A stretch of DNA of 64,000 nucleotides from contig JAZAYU010000081.1 of NCBI GenBank assembly GCA_038501625.1, forward strand, positions 1,612,001 through 1,676,000. Direction: 5' to 3'. Numbering within the stretch: position 1 is the first letter of the stretch; the number at the start of each line of letters is the position of its first letter. The position numbers were made by a program, and so were the translations under genes. The DNA is from Corbicula japonica. Taxonomy: Eukaryota > Mollusca > Bivalvia > Venerida > Cyrenidae. This document shows positions 20,760-32,880 of the stretch, one piece after another. The notes under the pieces were generated by a model. The model worked only from the letters and a program-made list of their open reading frames with translations, was not told the origin of the DNA and did no database searches.

Positions 20760-23319
20760 AAAATCTGTATAAAACAAGAATCTGGATTAAGGGGTCGCAA
20801 GCATTGCAAAAGTTTTCCTTGAATTTCTTGAAAACCCTAACATTATTTTGACGAATTGGCACTAAACATTGTAGACCAGCATATACTTAATTCTGGTATG
20901 AGTTGCTTTGGTATATTGACCATGAATTTCAGAGTTCTCATGCAAAAGGTTTTTCATTTAGTTTAGTAAGTGCTTGTTAATTAGAACATGAGTGAGACTA
21001 AATTGAGCTTGCAAACATTAACTACAAACTAAGCTAAATACATTTCTTTACTAAAATCTAGGTGGCAATAAGTATTTCCACCAAATTTCATTTTTTTTCT
21101 GGACGAATTATGGGTCATAATATATTATTACTATGTAACTATTACTTGATGATCTTTACTATAGTACAACTAGTCCGGCCGAAGGGAAATTTTGGCCCGG
21201 CTTTAAATAGAGGTTTATAGCGAATGTTGAGTACCATGTGGCCCGGCTTTATATATAGATCGTTGAGTACTGAACGGGAACCATGTTGTATGTACAACAG
21301 TATGGTTTTACCCAAGGAAATCTTATTAGTAAGAGGGAAGATGTCAACATATTTTTTATGTTGCTTGATTATATGGACTTTTATTGTTAAATTATGTCGT
21401 AGGTTATGTATGCAAAAGTTTTATGTTTATATATAAACAAAATATTTACATGACCAAGATGCAATTCCATGTAGGTTTAGTCAGATAATTGATTGTTGTG
21501 ATTATTCGTGATAACCATGAACTGACCCGTCTGGTTTTTCAAGATGGCGTTCATCAAGCAAAGCATGTATACATGATTAGGTAGTGCGAGTGGATATAGT
21601 CATATAGGATTGTTTGCGGTAAGTTTTTGTTATCTACATCTACTAGATAGTTTCGTTTTCTAGATCACTGTTGATTGGGAATGTGAGCCAGGTTATAAAG
21701 GTATCAATGAGTTTTGTGTTTTCTTTTAAGCGTTAGCGAACGTTAAGTACCAGCTCAAGCTATTTATAATTGAGTATATAAATAGACCTATGTATAGAGT
21801 ATAAATATATATATAGAGAGAGATTATATAAATAGATCGATGAGTTGGTGTTTTCTTTTAATTAAAATATATGCGAATTGAAAGTTTATTGTTGTAAGCA
21901 GTTATAGAAAGAGTGTACATAATTATTATGTAGTAAAAGACATTGTTCAGATAGTTATTCTTGGCAGTTTACGAATATTGGCGATCCTGTGACTTGATTT
22001 TGGCGCGTGAATATGACCTATATATGATGGTTCTTTGTTTACAAATGTTTCTGATGTTGAAATTGACGGTTCTAGTGGGTTTCTGTTTTACAAGAAGAAG
22101 GTGATTTCGTGTCTATAAAGTAAATAATGATTGTATAACCATTTTTGTAGGTCTTTTTCTGTTGTTCAGAATAAATTGGTTTGAGTTGGTATTGCAGTGT
22201 GACTCACCCCCACCCCCTCCCATCCCCCAGCCCCCTGGTTTACGGGATCAAGATGCTGTGTCTGAATATAGAAAGTTAGTACAGATTTTCATCCTGAAAG
22301 TACCAATTTAAAAGAAATTGCCATGTTCATGGTAGGGAAATTTTGAAAGGTACTGTTGAGTTTATATAGAGCAAATTCATTGTAATGTGGTTAGTGCTAT
22401 GATAATGTTTAACTTCCAGGTAACTCCTTCATGAAAATTAAATGTTGGTGTAACTGTCCACAAAGTGCAAGGTCTAACATTATCTTCAGATGCTGTTGAT
22501 ATCGAGAAAACAATATTACAAGGAGGAATGGCTTACATAACGATCCAGTAAACTCCTCCTTGTTCGACCATCAATTAAAAAGAAAATTATCAAACTAAAC
22601 AAAATTAACATTCATTTGTGCAAAATTTCATTGAAAGGCATTTTTCCGTTTTAGAAATGTTGATACTTTTCTTTTTTATCGATAAAGGTGTAAGGATGAG
22701 TGTAGTAAATCCTTAAAATGTGAGAAATTATTTTTCATCCTAAATGAATACATAACAACACATATAGTTCTGGCAATTCTTCATCATAATGCATGTCAAC
22801 CATCTCTTCCACTATTTTCCAGCTAGTTGTCATAATATTTAAAAGGAAAACGTTTGTTTTCAAATCATTCACTACATTTACTGCAAACTTGTAAATGTTC
22901 AGCAAACAAATTTCATCATAAATCCCAAGCCATACCATTTCCGGTATATTTCATCTCCTTGTATACAACGCGTTCCACAACTACATGTAATACACAAGCA
23001 CATCCTTCAACATTCAATACCCTTTGCCAATAAAAGACAACAATATATTATCACTGATTCTTTCTTTGTTTAAAAACAATCCATCACCTGCATGAACTCT
23101 TACACCCAACATCTAACCTCTTTCAAATGTCGTCCACATATAACACATCTGTGTTATACTTTTCTTGTTTAAATTTTAGCCAGTTTCCGCCATTTGCAAT
23201 GTTTGCGACCTCTTTAGTTTTTAAGAAATTGCAGACATATTTGTACTCGAAAGCGTTTGATGTTGTTAAGTATAATAATGAGGTAAAATAGCTGGGCCCA
23301 AGACAATAAAATTAAGATT
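20760..23319. other. Noncoding region, nothing recognised
   Basis: Low-complexity and AT-rich intergenic sequence. It includes a C-rich patch at about 22206-22236 and a small hairpin at 22518-22563 with arms ACAAGGAGGA and TCCTCCTTGT. No ORF looks coding. Confidence 0.55.
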
Positions 23320-23403
23320 GGAGACCAGTCTCAAATATCAAGCATCTGATTGACCAGTCGCCATTTCAGTCAATCAGATGCTTGAGATTTGAGACTGGTC
23401 TCC
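23320..23403. repeat. GGAGACCAGTCTC hairpin MITE, best copy
   Basis: The arms are GGAGACCAGTCTCAAATATC and GATTTGAGACTGGTCTCC, followed inward by AAGCATCTGATTGAC and GTCAATCAGATGCTT. The loop is CAGTCGCCATTTCA. The whole 84 bp folds almost perfectly. Confidence 0.8.
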
Positions 23404-23906
23404 TGATTTATTTTGATGATCTCTTCATTTAGTTTTATGATCTTGAGACCAAGGCTGTCTTGTGCTAACCTGTTGATTTCGAAAATTTTAGTTGGCAACC
23501 TTTCCATATAAACACACGTTTTACCAAGCAAAAATCAACAAAACATTGCATTTTTACAAACCACTATACTGAGAAAATAAAGTTCATTACCTTGGTAGAA
23601 ATCCTTTTTATTGAGTAATTAGAGTGTAAACCGCAGCTGCGGTATAACCGTAAGCATGAAACACTCGTGCAAACCTGAAATTTGCATCACACCTTTTTTC
23701 CTAAACACCAAACTACAGTGGGCATACAATGATTGGACAATTTCGACTAACGGTATAGTTCGATTTTGACCCGTGAGCTGTGACCTTTTGGACAAGTCCA
23801 CTGTTATAATCCTAAATAGGTAAAGTGCGTCTATTTGCAGTGTAACCGTTAGGTTACTTAACTTACACGACATTAAAACCTGTTCAAAGCATAAGATATT
23901 CAGTCA

Positions 23907-23978
23907 CGACGCAATAACTCAGTGGGTAAGGATCTCGGGCTATGATGCAAAACATTGAAAGTTCGAACCCAATAATAA
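23907..23978 (+). other. tRNA-like module (A and B boxes)
   Basis: TAACTCAGTGGGTAAGG resembles an internal A box, and AGTTCGAACCCAAT a B box, at tRNA-like spacing. The acceptor stem does not pair (ACGACGC against what follows the B box), so this is not a functional tRNA gene. Confidence 0.6.
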
Positions 23979-24429
23979 TAACTATTTTTTTTATTTTTGT
24001 CTTTCATTTGCTTTTCATCATTTTAATTTAGTGCACAAGATATGATTTTATTTTTATAGTTGTTTTATCTTTAATTTTGCAATCGCCTTTTAATTTTGTT
24101 CATGTTAATTAAATTTTCTAATAATATATATTTTGTTGAGCAGCTTGCAGCGACCCCTTAAACCTCTGCACCGAAGGGGCGCGGACAACTGTGAACCTGA
24201 CGTTTTGTAAAGAATTGTAGTAAATGGAACATCACATTCTCTTTCTTTTATTTACAAAAAAAATGAAAAACCATTTTCATCAGTTTTTTAACATCGTCCG
24301 AAAACATTGTTTTAGAAAACTTCGATCTTATCAACCTGTTTGATGAAAGCTTACTCGAAATTTGCACGGTGTAATCACATTTTTGTCGGTGTTACAAACG
24401 GCATTTAAAAAGCAGATAAAAAAGAAATT

Positions 24430-24512
24430 CCCTCGTGGGATTCAAACACATAACCCTTATGCTACATTATTAGAAATCAGATGCGTTACTGTCACGGCCA
24501 TGAAACCTTTTG
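24430..24512 (-). other. tRNA-like module (minus strand)
   Basis: On the minus strand CATGGCCGTGACAGTAACGC resembles an A box and TGTTTGAATCCCACGAG a B box. It faces the module at 23907. Confidence 0.55.
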
Positions 24513-24529
24513 ATTCAGAGACGTAGAAC

Positions 24530-24574
24530 TTTTACATTACGAGCTATGATGGAAATGTCTAACTTACCTATTTT
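24530..24574. repeat. 45-bp target duplication, left copy
   Basis: TTTTACATTACGAGCTATGA through CTTACCTATTTT is identical to 25414-25458. The sequence belongs to the host TIR element: its homologue at about 41325-41365 is single and uninterrupted. Confidence 0.85.
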
Positions 24575-25413
24575 ATCGGTATCACAAATTAAGGAAAACC
24601 TTTTGCAAGTTTTATCGCCGATACCCAGATTTAATTCATAAATACAAATGCAGTTTAAAATCACTTTTGCAACAAGGTATTTCACAACCAGTTTTTTATG
24701 GTGATTTAATTTATAAACTTAAAAAGATTAAAGGCAGTGTTAATTTCTCCCGGTTATTCGTAAAAACCATCTGTAAATTTAAAAAGAAAGGTTACCAACA
24801 TGATATTTTACAGCGCTCTGCAGGCCTGGTGATTAACCCTTCTACAGTTGATCATTATGCTTACCTCTTTGGTTGCACGACGGTGGCAGGGGTTTAAGAG
24901 TTTATGAAGGTTATTGGGGAAATCTTTTCTTAAAAGAACCTAGAAACTCGATTTGTTTCTTTTATCCTTGTCATCGTGTTCTTGCTGATTTTACTCCAGG
25001 AGCTCTGGTCTCGGTAAGATCATTGAGTACCCCTTTCGGCTTTGCAATGCTCTTAGCTTCTTATGTTTTATATGTTTGTGTGCTTTTGCATGCAACATTG
25101 TTAAGCAGATAAGTGGGTTGGAGTCTTTTCACCAAGACAACTTGTACTTGTTTTGTGATATGAGAACCTGTTGGGGCAAGTGTGAGGTTGGTGCACCCTA
25201 GAACCTGGTTTAAACCCCCAGTGGCAATTTGATTTGCCATTGACCGTTCCAAGGCGGTAACCCCTCGGGTTCTCATTTTTGTTTATTGTTAGTGGTGTCT
25301 TTTTTGAAACTGATTATTTTATTAACCATGCTCTCTCCCCCTCTCTTCTTCTTGACTGTGTGGGGAGGCTGTTTTTTCTGAATGTGGCGATTCCTGATAT
25401 GCATATTTCACCT
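24575..25413 (+). mobile_element. 5'-truncated retroposon fragment
   Basis: An 839-bp insertion between identical 45-bp direct repeats. It starts within coding-like text (RYHKLRKTFCKFYRRYPDL, continuing to QQGISQPVFYGDLIYK) and ends in a noncoding tail near TGGCGATTCCTGATATGC. A long target duplication plus 5' truncation is the signature of target-primed reverse transcription. The tail at about 25160-25277 starts ATGAGAACC and ends GGTTCTCAT, which can pair. Confidence 0.7.
24578..24895 (+). pseudogene. Retroelement-associated ORF fragment
   Basis: An open frame runs from 24578 through an ATG-less start to the TAA near 24895. It encodes about 105 residues rich in lysine, with LQQGISQPVFYGDL, GYQHDILQRSAGLVINPST and a final GCTTVAGV. 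I recall similar text accompanying reverse-transcriptase elements in molluscs and cnidarians, but I cannot name the domain. The 5' part is missing by truncation. Confidence 0.5.
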
Positions 25414-25458
25414 TTTTACATTACGAGCTATGATGGAAATGTCTAACTTACCTATTTT
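25414..25458. repeat. 45-bp target duplication, right copy
   Basis: Partner of 24530-24574. The host element resumes at GTGGAAAATTCC immediately after it. Confidence 0.85.
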
Positions 25459-25750
25459 GTGGAAAATTCCAAAAATCTATTGATACAAAAGTACATTCAC
25501 GGCTCAATGCGTAAAATCGGACTATACTTTACCAGTGAACATGTTTTATTTTGCATTCATGGTCTTTATTTTTAGTATAAATACCATGAATATTTCACTA
25601 TTTTTTTAGCAAATAAAAGTAGGTTAGTGAGCATGAACGAATAATGATGTATTTTCTACACTTAATTCAGGCCGGCAATTATTAGTATTGTTCAAAGTGA
25701 AATTTTAGCCTATACTTTTCAGTTTGCACTGTTTGGAGCCCTTTAACATG

Positions 25751-26403
25751 TACGAGGGTTGTCCCAGTAAATCGTGGACTGGGTTTGCTGTATAAAAGTA
25801 TTTATTGCGCTTACAATTTTGTAGTATATTACAAATACATATTGTGGGTGTGCATACATTCCAGGACAATATAGCTAAATGTAGCATTACTAAACAAAAT
25901 ACAAATTATATGGTATGCAGACCGCCGCACGCCGACGACGTCGTCGTCCTTTAGGCCGCTATTCCATACCTCCATGTACGTGTCCGTTCCGCGTCCGTGT
26001 CCGTGTTCGTGTCCGCGACGTGGAACGGACACGGAGGTATGGAATAAACCCATTGGTGAGTGAAAAATCGCGGACACGGACGCGGACGCGGAACGGACAC
26101 GTAGGTATGGAATATACCCAACGATATCTTTGGTGAGTGAAAAATCGCGGACACGGACGTGGACGCGGACACTGATCACGCATCACGGAACCATGGAATA
26201 GCGGCCTTACCCGTCTAAACGTAAGACACTTAATATTTGCCATTTTTTCTAAGTTATTCTCCGTTGTGGGCGATATTGATATTACTTGTCGTATCTCATC
26301 TATGAAATATAAATGGGAGAAGGTATTTATAGAATATCACGTTCAGACGTCAAATGAAACAAAATATATGCATAATTCCCGATTGAGTGGGACAACCCTC
26401 GTA
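25751..26403. mobile_element. Mariner-like MITE, interrupted
   Basis: The ends TACGAGGGTTGTCCCA and TGGGACAACCCTCGTA are perfect inverted repeats, with the outermost TA serving as target duplication. TACGAGGG is the usual start of mariner-type ends. The 653-bp element has no transposase ORF. About 400 bp remain once the nested MITE at 25954-26206 is removed. Confidence 0.8.
25954..26206. mobile_element. PIF/Harbinger-like MITE nested in the mariner-like MITE
   Basis: The ends GGCCGCTATTCCAT and ATGGAATAGCGGCC are perfect inverted repeats flanked by TTA on both sides (25951-25953 and 26207-26209), the Harbinger target preference. The interior is GC-rich and made of repeated GCGGACACGGACGCGGAC-type blocks in both orientations, plus two copies of TTGGTGAGTGAAAAATCGCG. 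The whole element can fold back on itself. Confidence 0.82.
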
Positions 26404-28430
26404 ATCTTTAAACGTTCGACACCTTGTTGGAAAGCGCGTGCTATGGTAAATTTGCGTCAGAATGCCAGACCGTCTGTCACACGTCGGGTTTCGGAAGCAT
26501 ATTTTACCAGCCAAGATCATGGTCTTACTTATTGTTCAAATGCCAAAATTTTAGCAAAAATCTTGTTTCCCGAGTATTGCTTTTCAACAGATGTACAGAT
26601 GAAATCAAACTTCACCTAAGTGTTAATGTGAAAAAAAATGGAGCTAACATTAAGCTTGAGCGTAAGAGTCATGACCCTATTTCAAAGGTCAAGGTCACAC
26701 ATAGGGTCGAAAGGTCAAACTTTCTGAGAAATCTTCGTATTTAAGAAATTCGGGAAAGTCTCCCTTCTTTTCTTCGTTCAGTTTAAAGGGAAAAATATTT
26801 TGTTGTATGTCTTAAAAACTTGACATTACCACTTCAATGCTAATGAAGAAATGTAGTTCCCGAAGCTGTATTTACGTGTGGCGATTCCTGAGCATAATTC
26901 GCTTAAAAAATCTGGTACTGTTACTTTAAACTTCTGATAACGAGTAAACACCCATCTACAATATCTTGTGGCTACTTAATATCTAAAATATCGTACGTGG
27001 CTACCTGTCAAATAACGTAAGTTTCTTTTTTCAAATAATACGTATAGGTTTCGACCTTGAAACCGAAAGTAGAAGTGAAAAGTGACGTTTCTCACATTTC
27101 TTAACAAGCATATTTTATTTTAGAAAACACCAAGATAATGCAGATTTGTGTTTACTTAATATGTGTATTGTTTTTTAGATATATACTACACTATTTTTCG
27201 ACTTTTGATACAAACAGTATTTCCTTTTCGTTTTAGATTGTGCATGTTAATTAGAGCATTATTTGTCTGAAATCAATGTGCAAAGGACAATACAGCCATA
27301 TATAAATAAACGTTTCTTCATTTTAAAATATGTTGGCGAGAAACAGCGATTCCTGTGACTTCTTAACGTGGAGCTGATGTTTTATTAATATAAAACCCTG
27401 TAACATAACTTTGTTGGGTAACATACGCGATAGCTGGTGGAATAGAGCTACATTTAAAGATTAATTTATGCTGCTTTCTAACACGTTTTTTCACAAAGAA
27501 AATACTCGGTAAACTGTTTGACAAACTCTTGTGTTATGGTACTTTAAATTATAAATTTGTTTGCAACATAGATGGAATTATATTTATCACAAGCTTGAAT
27601 ACACCTTCAAGCAGGAAACAAAATAACTATAAGTTGATAATATTTATGTTTGAATTTTAAAAGCAATTTTATTTGATAGTGGTGTAAAGTTTGAAGTCAC
27701 TGGGAGCACTGTCCTTTTCAGTTAAAACGCGATCTTATGACCGACTAGCTTTTGAGAAAGCTAAAACTTGTTGATGTTTATCTTGCGCCACAGGTTAAAT
27801 TTGAAGTGGACCAGGTTAGATTAAATTTCAGGTCAATACACGTTTATATGCGAGAAATGCCTTTATTTTCAGAAAAAGAATAATACAAAGTCGGGTCCCT
27901 CGTTTCTTTTTTTTTTTCAGAAAAAAGAAGTTTTGGAATCCCACTACATTGTAATGCATTACTGAATCGGGGTTGGATGACAATCCAAGGGTGTGTCATC
28001 CAAGGGTCAAAGTGTGATCCCGCTTAAAGGGTCTAACGCGTCTCAGCTATGTACCAATCTAACAGGATTCCAAATCCAATCTAATTTCTGTAAAAATGAA
28101 GGTGCATATTCTCTTTTTTTTTCGAAAATTAAAACGTATATAAAATGTGGCAACTTTATGTGCAGAGATCCGTTTTCCAAAACGCAAACAGCGATTTTGT
28201 CAGATCTGTGGCGTTAAAGCCTGCTGCTGATTGCAGAAAAATAACAACAAAAACAACGTAAGGATTTTAAAAGTGCTAGAGGAAAACATAGACAAAGCTC
28301 GTCCAGACGGGAAACTGTTGCACAAGGTATCACAATTTGCGTTAACATGTTGGACGAAGGTTTAACCATGAAATTGTGTCCCAGTTGGACGCATTACCTG
28401 TTGGAAATAGCATATAGCTAAAAGTTCGGC
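26404..28430. other. Noncoding region, nothing recognised
   Basis: No coding region is supported. A stretch near 26665-26715 contains CAAAGGTCAAGGTCAC-like text also found in the array at 44560-45880. The rest is AT-rich and unremarkable. Confidence 0.5.
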
Positions 28431-28439
28431 CCGGATTGG

Positions 28440-28960
28440 AGTCACTAACGTAGGTTAGCTGGATAAGCTGTGAAAACTCACGATCGGATTCACTTCCCAT
28501 AGAAAAAAACTTAGCTGTCAAATCCGGTTTACTTCCGATTGAAAGAACAAGTTTCCATGAGAAATAGTTGATCTGGCGGATCGGTTTCACTTTTAAAGGA
28601 AAAAGCTCAGCTGACGGACTGGGTTCACGTTCCATGAAAAATAACGCAACTGGCGGACTGGCTTTTCTTCCACGGAAGAAAAGCTCGACAGACGGATCAC
28701 TTTTCAAGGAAAGTAGATCAGCTGATAAACCAGTTTCACTTTTCATTTTAAACTCTCAGCTGCCGACCGTTGGGTCGCGTTCACTTCCCATATAAAAAGG
28801 CTCAGATGGTGGATCGGCTTCACTTCCTTTGGCAAAAGCTTAGCTGGCAGATCGAGTTCACTTCCGGGAAATAGCTTAGCTGGCTGTTTGAGCCCTTCCA
28901 ACGGGAATTAGCTCTGCTGGCGGATAAGTTCACTCTCCTTGAAAAATTGTTCACTTGTTT
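28440..28960. repeat. Degenerate minisatellite, period about 40-48 bp
   Basis: About eleven diverged units built on AGCTCAGCTGGCGGATCGG followed by TTTCACTTCC and a short A-rich spacer, for example near 28566, 28608, 28645, 28686 and 28845. Unit length varies, and short antisense ORFs follow the array. Confidence 0.75.
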
Positions 28961-29326
28961 TCTACGAGTTAAATGTGAATGAGTTAGAAATAGTGTGTGC
29001 CGTGGGACGAAATCCGGAGATCATCCTTAAGCTAGTAAAGATAAGTTCATACTGGAATAAGTTCACTCACTTGCGGGCGTTTGGAAGAGAGATTGGCCAG
29101 TTATCCATAAAAATGAGTTCGCTGGACAGAAGTAGCCAGTCTCTATCCATGATGTCGCTCATTTAAGTCTGCCACTGTTCCAGCATACTGAACCTATGGA
29201 AACCGGATGTGTTTTGCTGTGATATTGTGGGTGTTACTTTTTCTGTGTGCTGAGTAGTTTTGACAACATATGTACCGTCTAACTAACTCTTTCCTGCTTA
29301 AAAAATAACATGAATAAGTCTATTAA

Positions 29327-29542
29327 AACCCTTTAATCCATATATACAGGTTTTATATGGCGTCTTTGACCACGTATGCCGTCTGATCTTAATCTACATT
29401 GGTCACTTCTTGTTCAGAAATAACCTAACAAATAAAAAGCCAACAGTACAGATCCTGATCATTTAGCACCGATGTGCCAGTTGAACTGAATCTACACTGT
29501 TCGTCAATGGGATAACAGTTATATCCCATGGAGTAAAGGGTT
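29327..29542. mobile_element. Palindromic MITE, copy 1
   Basis: Begins AACCCTTTAATCCATATATA and ends CCATGGAGTAAAGGGTT. This is the leftmost copy of the family, moderately diverged (the second module reads CAGTACAGATCCTGATCA). Confidence 0.8.
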
Positions 29543-30512
29543 CAGTAGTATCGGTGATTGGTTGAATTCCGGGTCCTGAGCAAACCCTGTCCATTCACTC
29601 CTGGTTCATTCCGACCTTTTTCCTTAAAAATATCCATATATCCATACTCAATGCGGGTTTCTCTAAAGCTTGACTGGTTTTCTGATATTGTCGGATGCCA
29701 TCTGAGTACGATTATGAATGAATTGTTGATTTACGTTTGTCTTATAAATCTGGGTTTGTTGGTCGTAAATATCCTAGCATACAAATACGTACGTGCTGAC
29801 TTTTAAAGCGGCTGATTTTATTATATTTTCTGTGTTGTTATGTTATTAGATTATGGTCGCGTGTTTAAGACTTAGGCCCTAAGTACGTGTGTTATTTGTA
29901 AGGAAAACATCAAACTTACCGTATTTGGGCATTGGCAAATATTGCTAAGTTGCCAAGATGCACGTACCGGCTTTTACTAAAAAAATGGAGTAAATGCTTT
30001 ATAGGAAACATTCAAACATGGAAATATGCGTCTTTCGAGAAAATTAGTTCGTAAGTACCTTAGTATATTATCTACATGAAACAATGTTCAGAAAATGCCA
30101 GAAATATTTTTGTCCTGTCTCCTTTTTGCCTGGTACAGTTTACTAGATACATGTACAATAATATATACTGAAATAAATAAATGAAAATTACTTTGACCAT
30201 CGCGACTGGCGGTAGGCCGTCTTTCTTGCATTCGTTGGGACGGTCACCAAGTCTGGAACGATCTCCTTGTAATTGGTTCGTTCACCTCCAGGGAGCCGCC
30301 CGGCCGTGGCAGCTAACAAGTTACGTATTAATTGGCCAACGGTGAACGTAAAGAGTTTGCTGTTTTAATGTCTAAAGAAGTTGAAATTTAACAAAACAAA
30401 ACAGTGTCAGTGGATGTCTGTTCTCGAAATAGATCTGCAATTTTAAGAATTTAAACTACAGCTAAAATGTTGTAAATGTCTCACTTTCTGACAGTGTTGA
30501 TATTAACACAGA
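29543..30512. other. Noncoding region, nothing recognised
   Basis: AT-rich intergenic DNA. A GC-richer patch at about 30195-30350 (GGGAGCCGCCCGGCCGTGGC within it) is not identified. Confidence 0.5.
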
Positions 30513-30912
30513 CACTTGTTTAGGGGTCCTTTGTTGGCCCCATATGCCTATAGAGCTATATAGGCCTATATATAGGCTTACAGGTCTCTAGATCCAAAAG
30601 TGGGCAATTTCAGGAAATAAAAGGATGATCTACAGCATGAGATACAACTACAATCACTTAGAACACAAAATATCCCAGTTTTAAAAAAATAACAGTTCAT
30701 ACATAACATACATAATATAACCATTTAATATAACAAGAAATTTTTTTTTCGAAAACGGGGATATTTTGTGTTCTGGGTGATTGAAGTTGCATCTCGTGAT
30801 ACAGATCGCTCATTTATTAGATGGAATTGACCAAACTTGATACTAGAGCTCTGTTTTAAGCCTATATAGCTCTACTGACATACTGGCCAGAAAAGGACCT
30901 CTAAACAGGTGT
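30513..30912. mobile_element. Foldback MITE, 400 bp
   Basis: ACACTTGTTTAGGGGTCC at the left pairs with GGACCTCTAAACAGGTGT at the right. Internal pairs follow in register: TAGAGCTATATAGGC with GCCTATATAGCTCTA, and GAACACAAAATATCCC with GGGATATTTTGTGTTC. An AT-rich loop lies around 30690-30745. No coding content. Confidence 0.78.
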
Positions 30913-31179
30913 TGATGACTCGCTCCCACCTTCCAAACCAAATACAAATGTTTTAACGACAAATCAGAAGGTAGACTTCCAGCCTTAAAACTAGTAGACC
31001 CTTCTCAGGGACTCCGATATAGATGGAGCTCATCACGACAACAACTGTTGTAAAGGTCAGATATTGACGACATTGAGGCTTGATTCTGATTTAACCAAGG
31101 GCGACAATTCCACCAGTAATGTACTGTGTTTTTTGTTTGGCATAGTAATTACTTTTATCTCCCTTCACCCATGAACAGA

Positions 31180-31310
31180 CAAAACCATATATGTGCAATG
31201 ATCGAACATGTGTATGTACACCATCGATGTGTCGACCATGTGTGTGTAATGCACATGTATATGTACACGATCGATGTGTAGTCCACGTATGTGCAATACA
31301 CGTGTACTGG
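31180..31310. repeat. Imperfect GTGTATGTACAC repeat
   Basis: Three loose repeats of CATGTGTATGTACACCATCG-like sequence with CGATGTGT spacers. They are palindrome-rich and probably a decayed minisatellite. Confidence 0.5.
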
Positions 31311-31311
31311 T

Positions 31312-31716
31312 AGACCATCTAGGTATAAAATAATACACAACTTAGTAGCAGTTCCTATACCACCATACCTAGAGAGACCCAACAGAATGACCAGGCACAT
31401 GCATCCTCTTTCTTACATACAAATCCACACTACTGCAGATTATTACAAGTTCTCGTTCTTTCCGCATACAATAATTTTATGGAACTCCCTGCCCACTATA
31501 GTAGTCATGCAGCCTAATCTTGCAAATTTCAAGAAGGCTTTGCATGCAACAAAACAGACCCTTAATGACTGGCGGTGTTTTTATCTTGTATCTGTCACTG
31601 CTGACTCTTATCAGCCTTTTACCCTTTTGCACTCATCCTTTTAACACATGCACTGACGCGCACCTGCCAAAAATACCATTTGTTTGGGAGTTCGGCAGTA
31701 TTTATAGATAAATAGA
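31312..31716 (+). pseudogene. LINE 3' fragment (polymerase C-terminus)
   Basis: Codes for RYKIIHNLVAVPIPPYLE, then RHMHPLSYIQIHTTADYYKF, then SFFPHTIILWNSLP and NLANFKKAL. This is the conserved C-terminal region that follows the reverse transcriptase in many non-LTR elements. A second frame at 31677-31711 gives FVWEFGSIYR. The copy ends in an ATAGATAAATAGATAGATAG tail, as LINE families with short terminal repeats do. Everything upstream is missing. Confidence 0.75.
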
Positions 31717-32880
31717 TAGATAGACCCGTTTTAACTGTTCACCTCCACTGAAAATATCCTCTGTCAAACATATTTGTGCTTCGTCATCATTTACGCAGTT
31801 ACCAATTCCAGTACTGATTTTGCAAGGGCCCCTTGGCTTTGGAAGCCCCTACATATTGTATTATGTTGTTGTTTTTCAGAGAAGGCCTATATCGTGGCAG
31901 CAATTTGGCGGTGTCTCCGCAAAAGGATATCTAACCTGATTAAAGTATGCGCCGTTTGAAACAAACAAATAGTTTCATAAAATAGCGGAGAGTTGCACAA
32001 ATAATTGGAGTGCAAACGTTTTCTTTTCTGTACTGCAGTATTTCAGTATAAATTTCCGGTTAAAGATAAGAGACATCTCACTATAAGATCTAACAGAAGC
32101 GGTTTTGGGGGTTGATTTTAATCAGGTTGAGTTAAGAGATTATTTTTGTTATTACATTAAACAACACCCACGAATATCGCGACAGCAGCAAGAACCGATC
32201 CATTAAAAACAGTTGACAAGTATTGAAACTCGCTCGATAACGTAATACTAATGATTTACGGTGATCTTTTTGTTACATTTATAATATGTTTATGTCATTT
32301 ATTATATGTATTTTTGGTTCTACTTTCGAATTCGGCTCAATCATGTTGTTGCAATTTCACAGAAACTTTATGCTATTTCGTACAGCACTTATGTAGTCTT
32401 AATGTATTGGGTAAAATAATCTTTGGAAATTAAACTGCCAAAATGTGTTTACAAGCATTAAATGATTAATGATTAAAAAGAATGTTTTTTGTTTATTTTT
32501 TTAATTTTGCTCTTTTCATGTTTGCAACCAATTACAACCTATTTTACCCTCTGCATGCGGAACCTGGCTACAAGGTATGCGCGATTCTTAGAAAACGACC
32601 TTGTCATTCGTGATATAATTCAGTGAGGTTTTTTTAACTGTTCAAGCGAAACCGAAAGTACAATAATATAGGTGGGGCATAATCGAGAACATTTCTCAGA
32701 AGCTGGCCTAATCATTTTGACATTATTATTCGACCCAAAAATATCAAATTTAACATTTTGGAAGATGAATTTCAAATGAATAAAATAATGGTTAGAAACG
32801 CTTAGGCGAGCGTCCTAGTTTTTGTTCTACTTTCGTTTTTCGTCAAAGGGAGGTCGCTCTAGCAAGTGCAAAACAAACAA
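31717..32880. other. Noncoding sequence upstream of the RBR gene
   Basis: No repeat family or coding region was recognised. The final 250 bp before 33038 probably hold the promoter of the downstream gene. Confidence 0.5.

Larger units (their letters stand above)
23754..25526. mobile_element. TIR element with two convergent tRNA-like modules, copy 1
   Basis: The left end TATAGTTCGATTTTGAC and right end GTAAAATCGGACTATA form an inverted repeat. Without the nested retroposon at 24575-25413 and one of its 45-bp flanking repeats, the element is about 890 bp. Its body is shared, in reverse orientation, with 41250-42741. Just inside each end lies a tRNA-like module pointing inward (23907-23978 on plus, 24430-24512 on minus). 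A central segment reads CACCGAAGGGGCGCGGAC. No transposase ORF is visible, and the target duplication is unclear. Confidence 0.65.

Noticed and set aside
22518..22563. Bacterial-type terminator hairpin
   Set aside because: The stem ACAAGGAGGA/TCCTCCTTGT has a loop of over 25 bp and no T run or adjacent gene, in animal DNA.
23907..23978. Functional tRNA gene
   Set aside because: A and B boxes are present, but the acceptor and anticodon stems do not pair, and the module recurs inside TIR elements.
25829..26243. Four overlapping ORFs rich in arginine and proline
   Set aside because: They are frames of the GC-rich palindromic interior of the Harbinger-like MITE.
31091..31400. Minus-strand ORFs reading CTYTCALHTHGRH and similar
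   Set aside because: They come from the GTGTATGTACAC repeat and overlap the LINE fragment on the plus strand.
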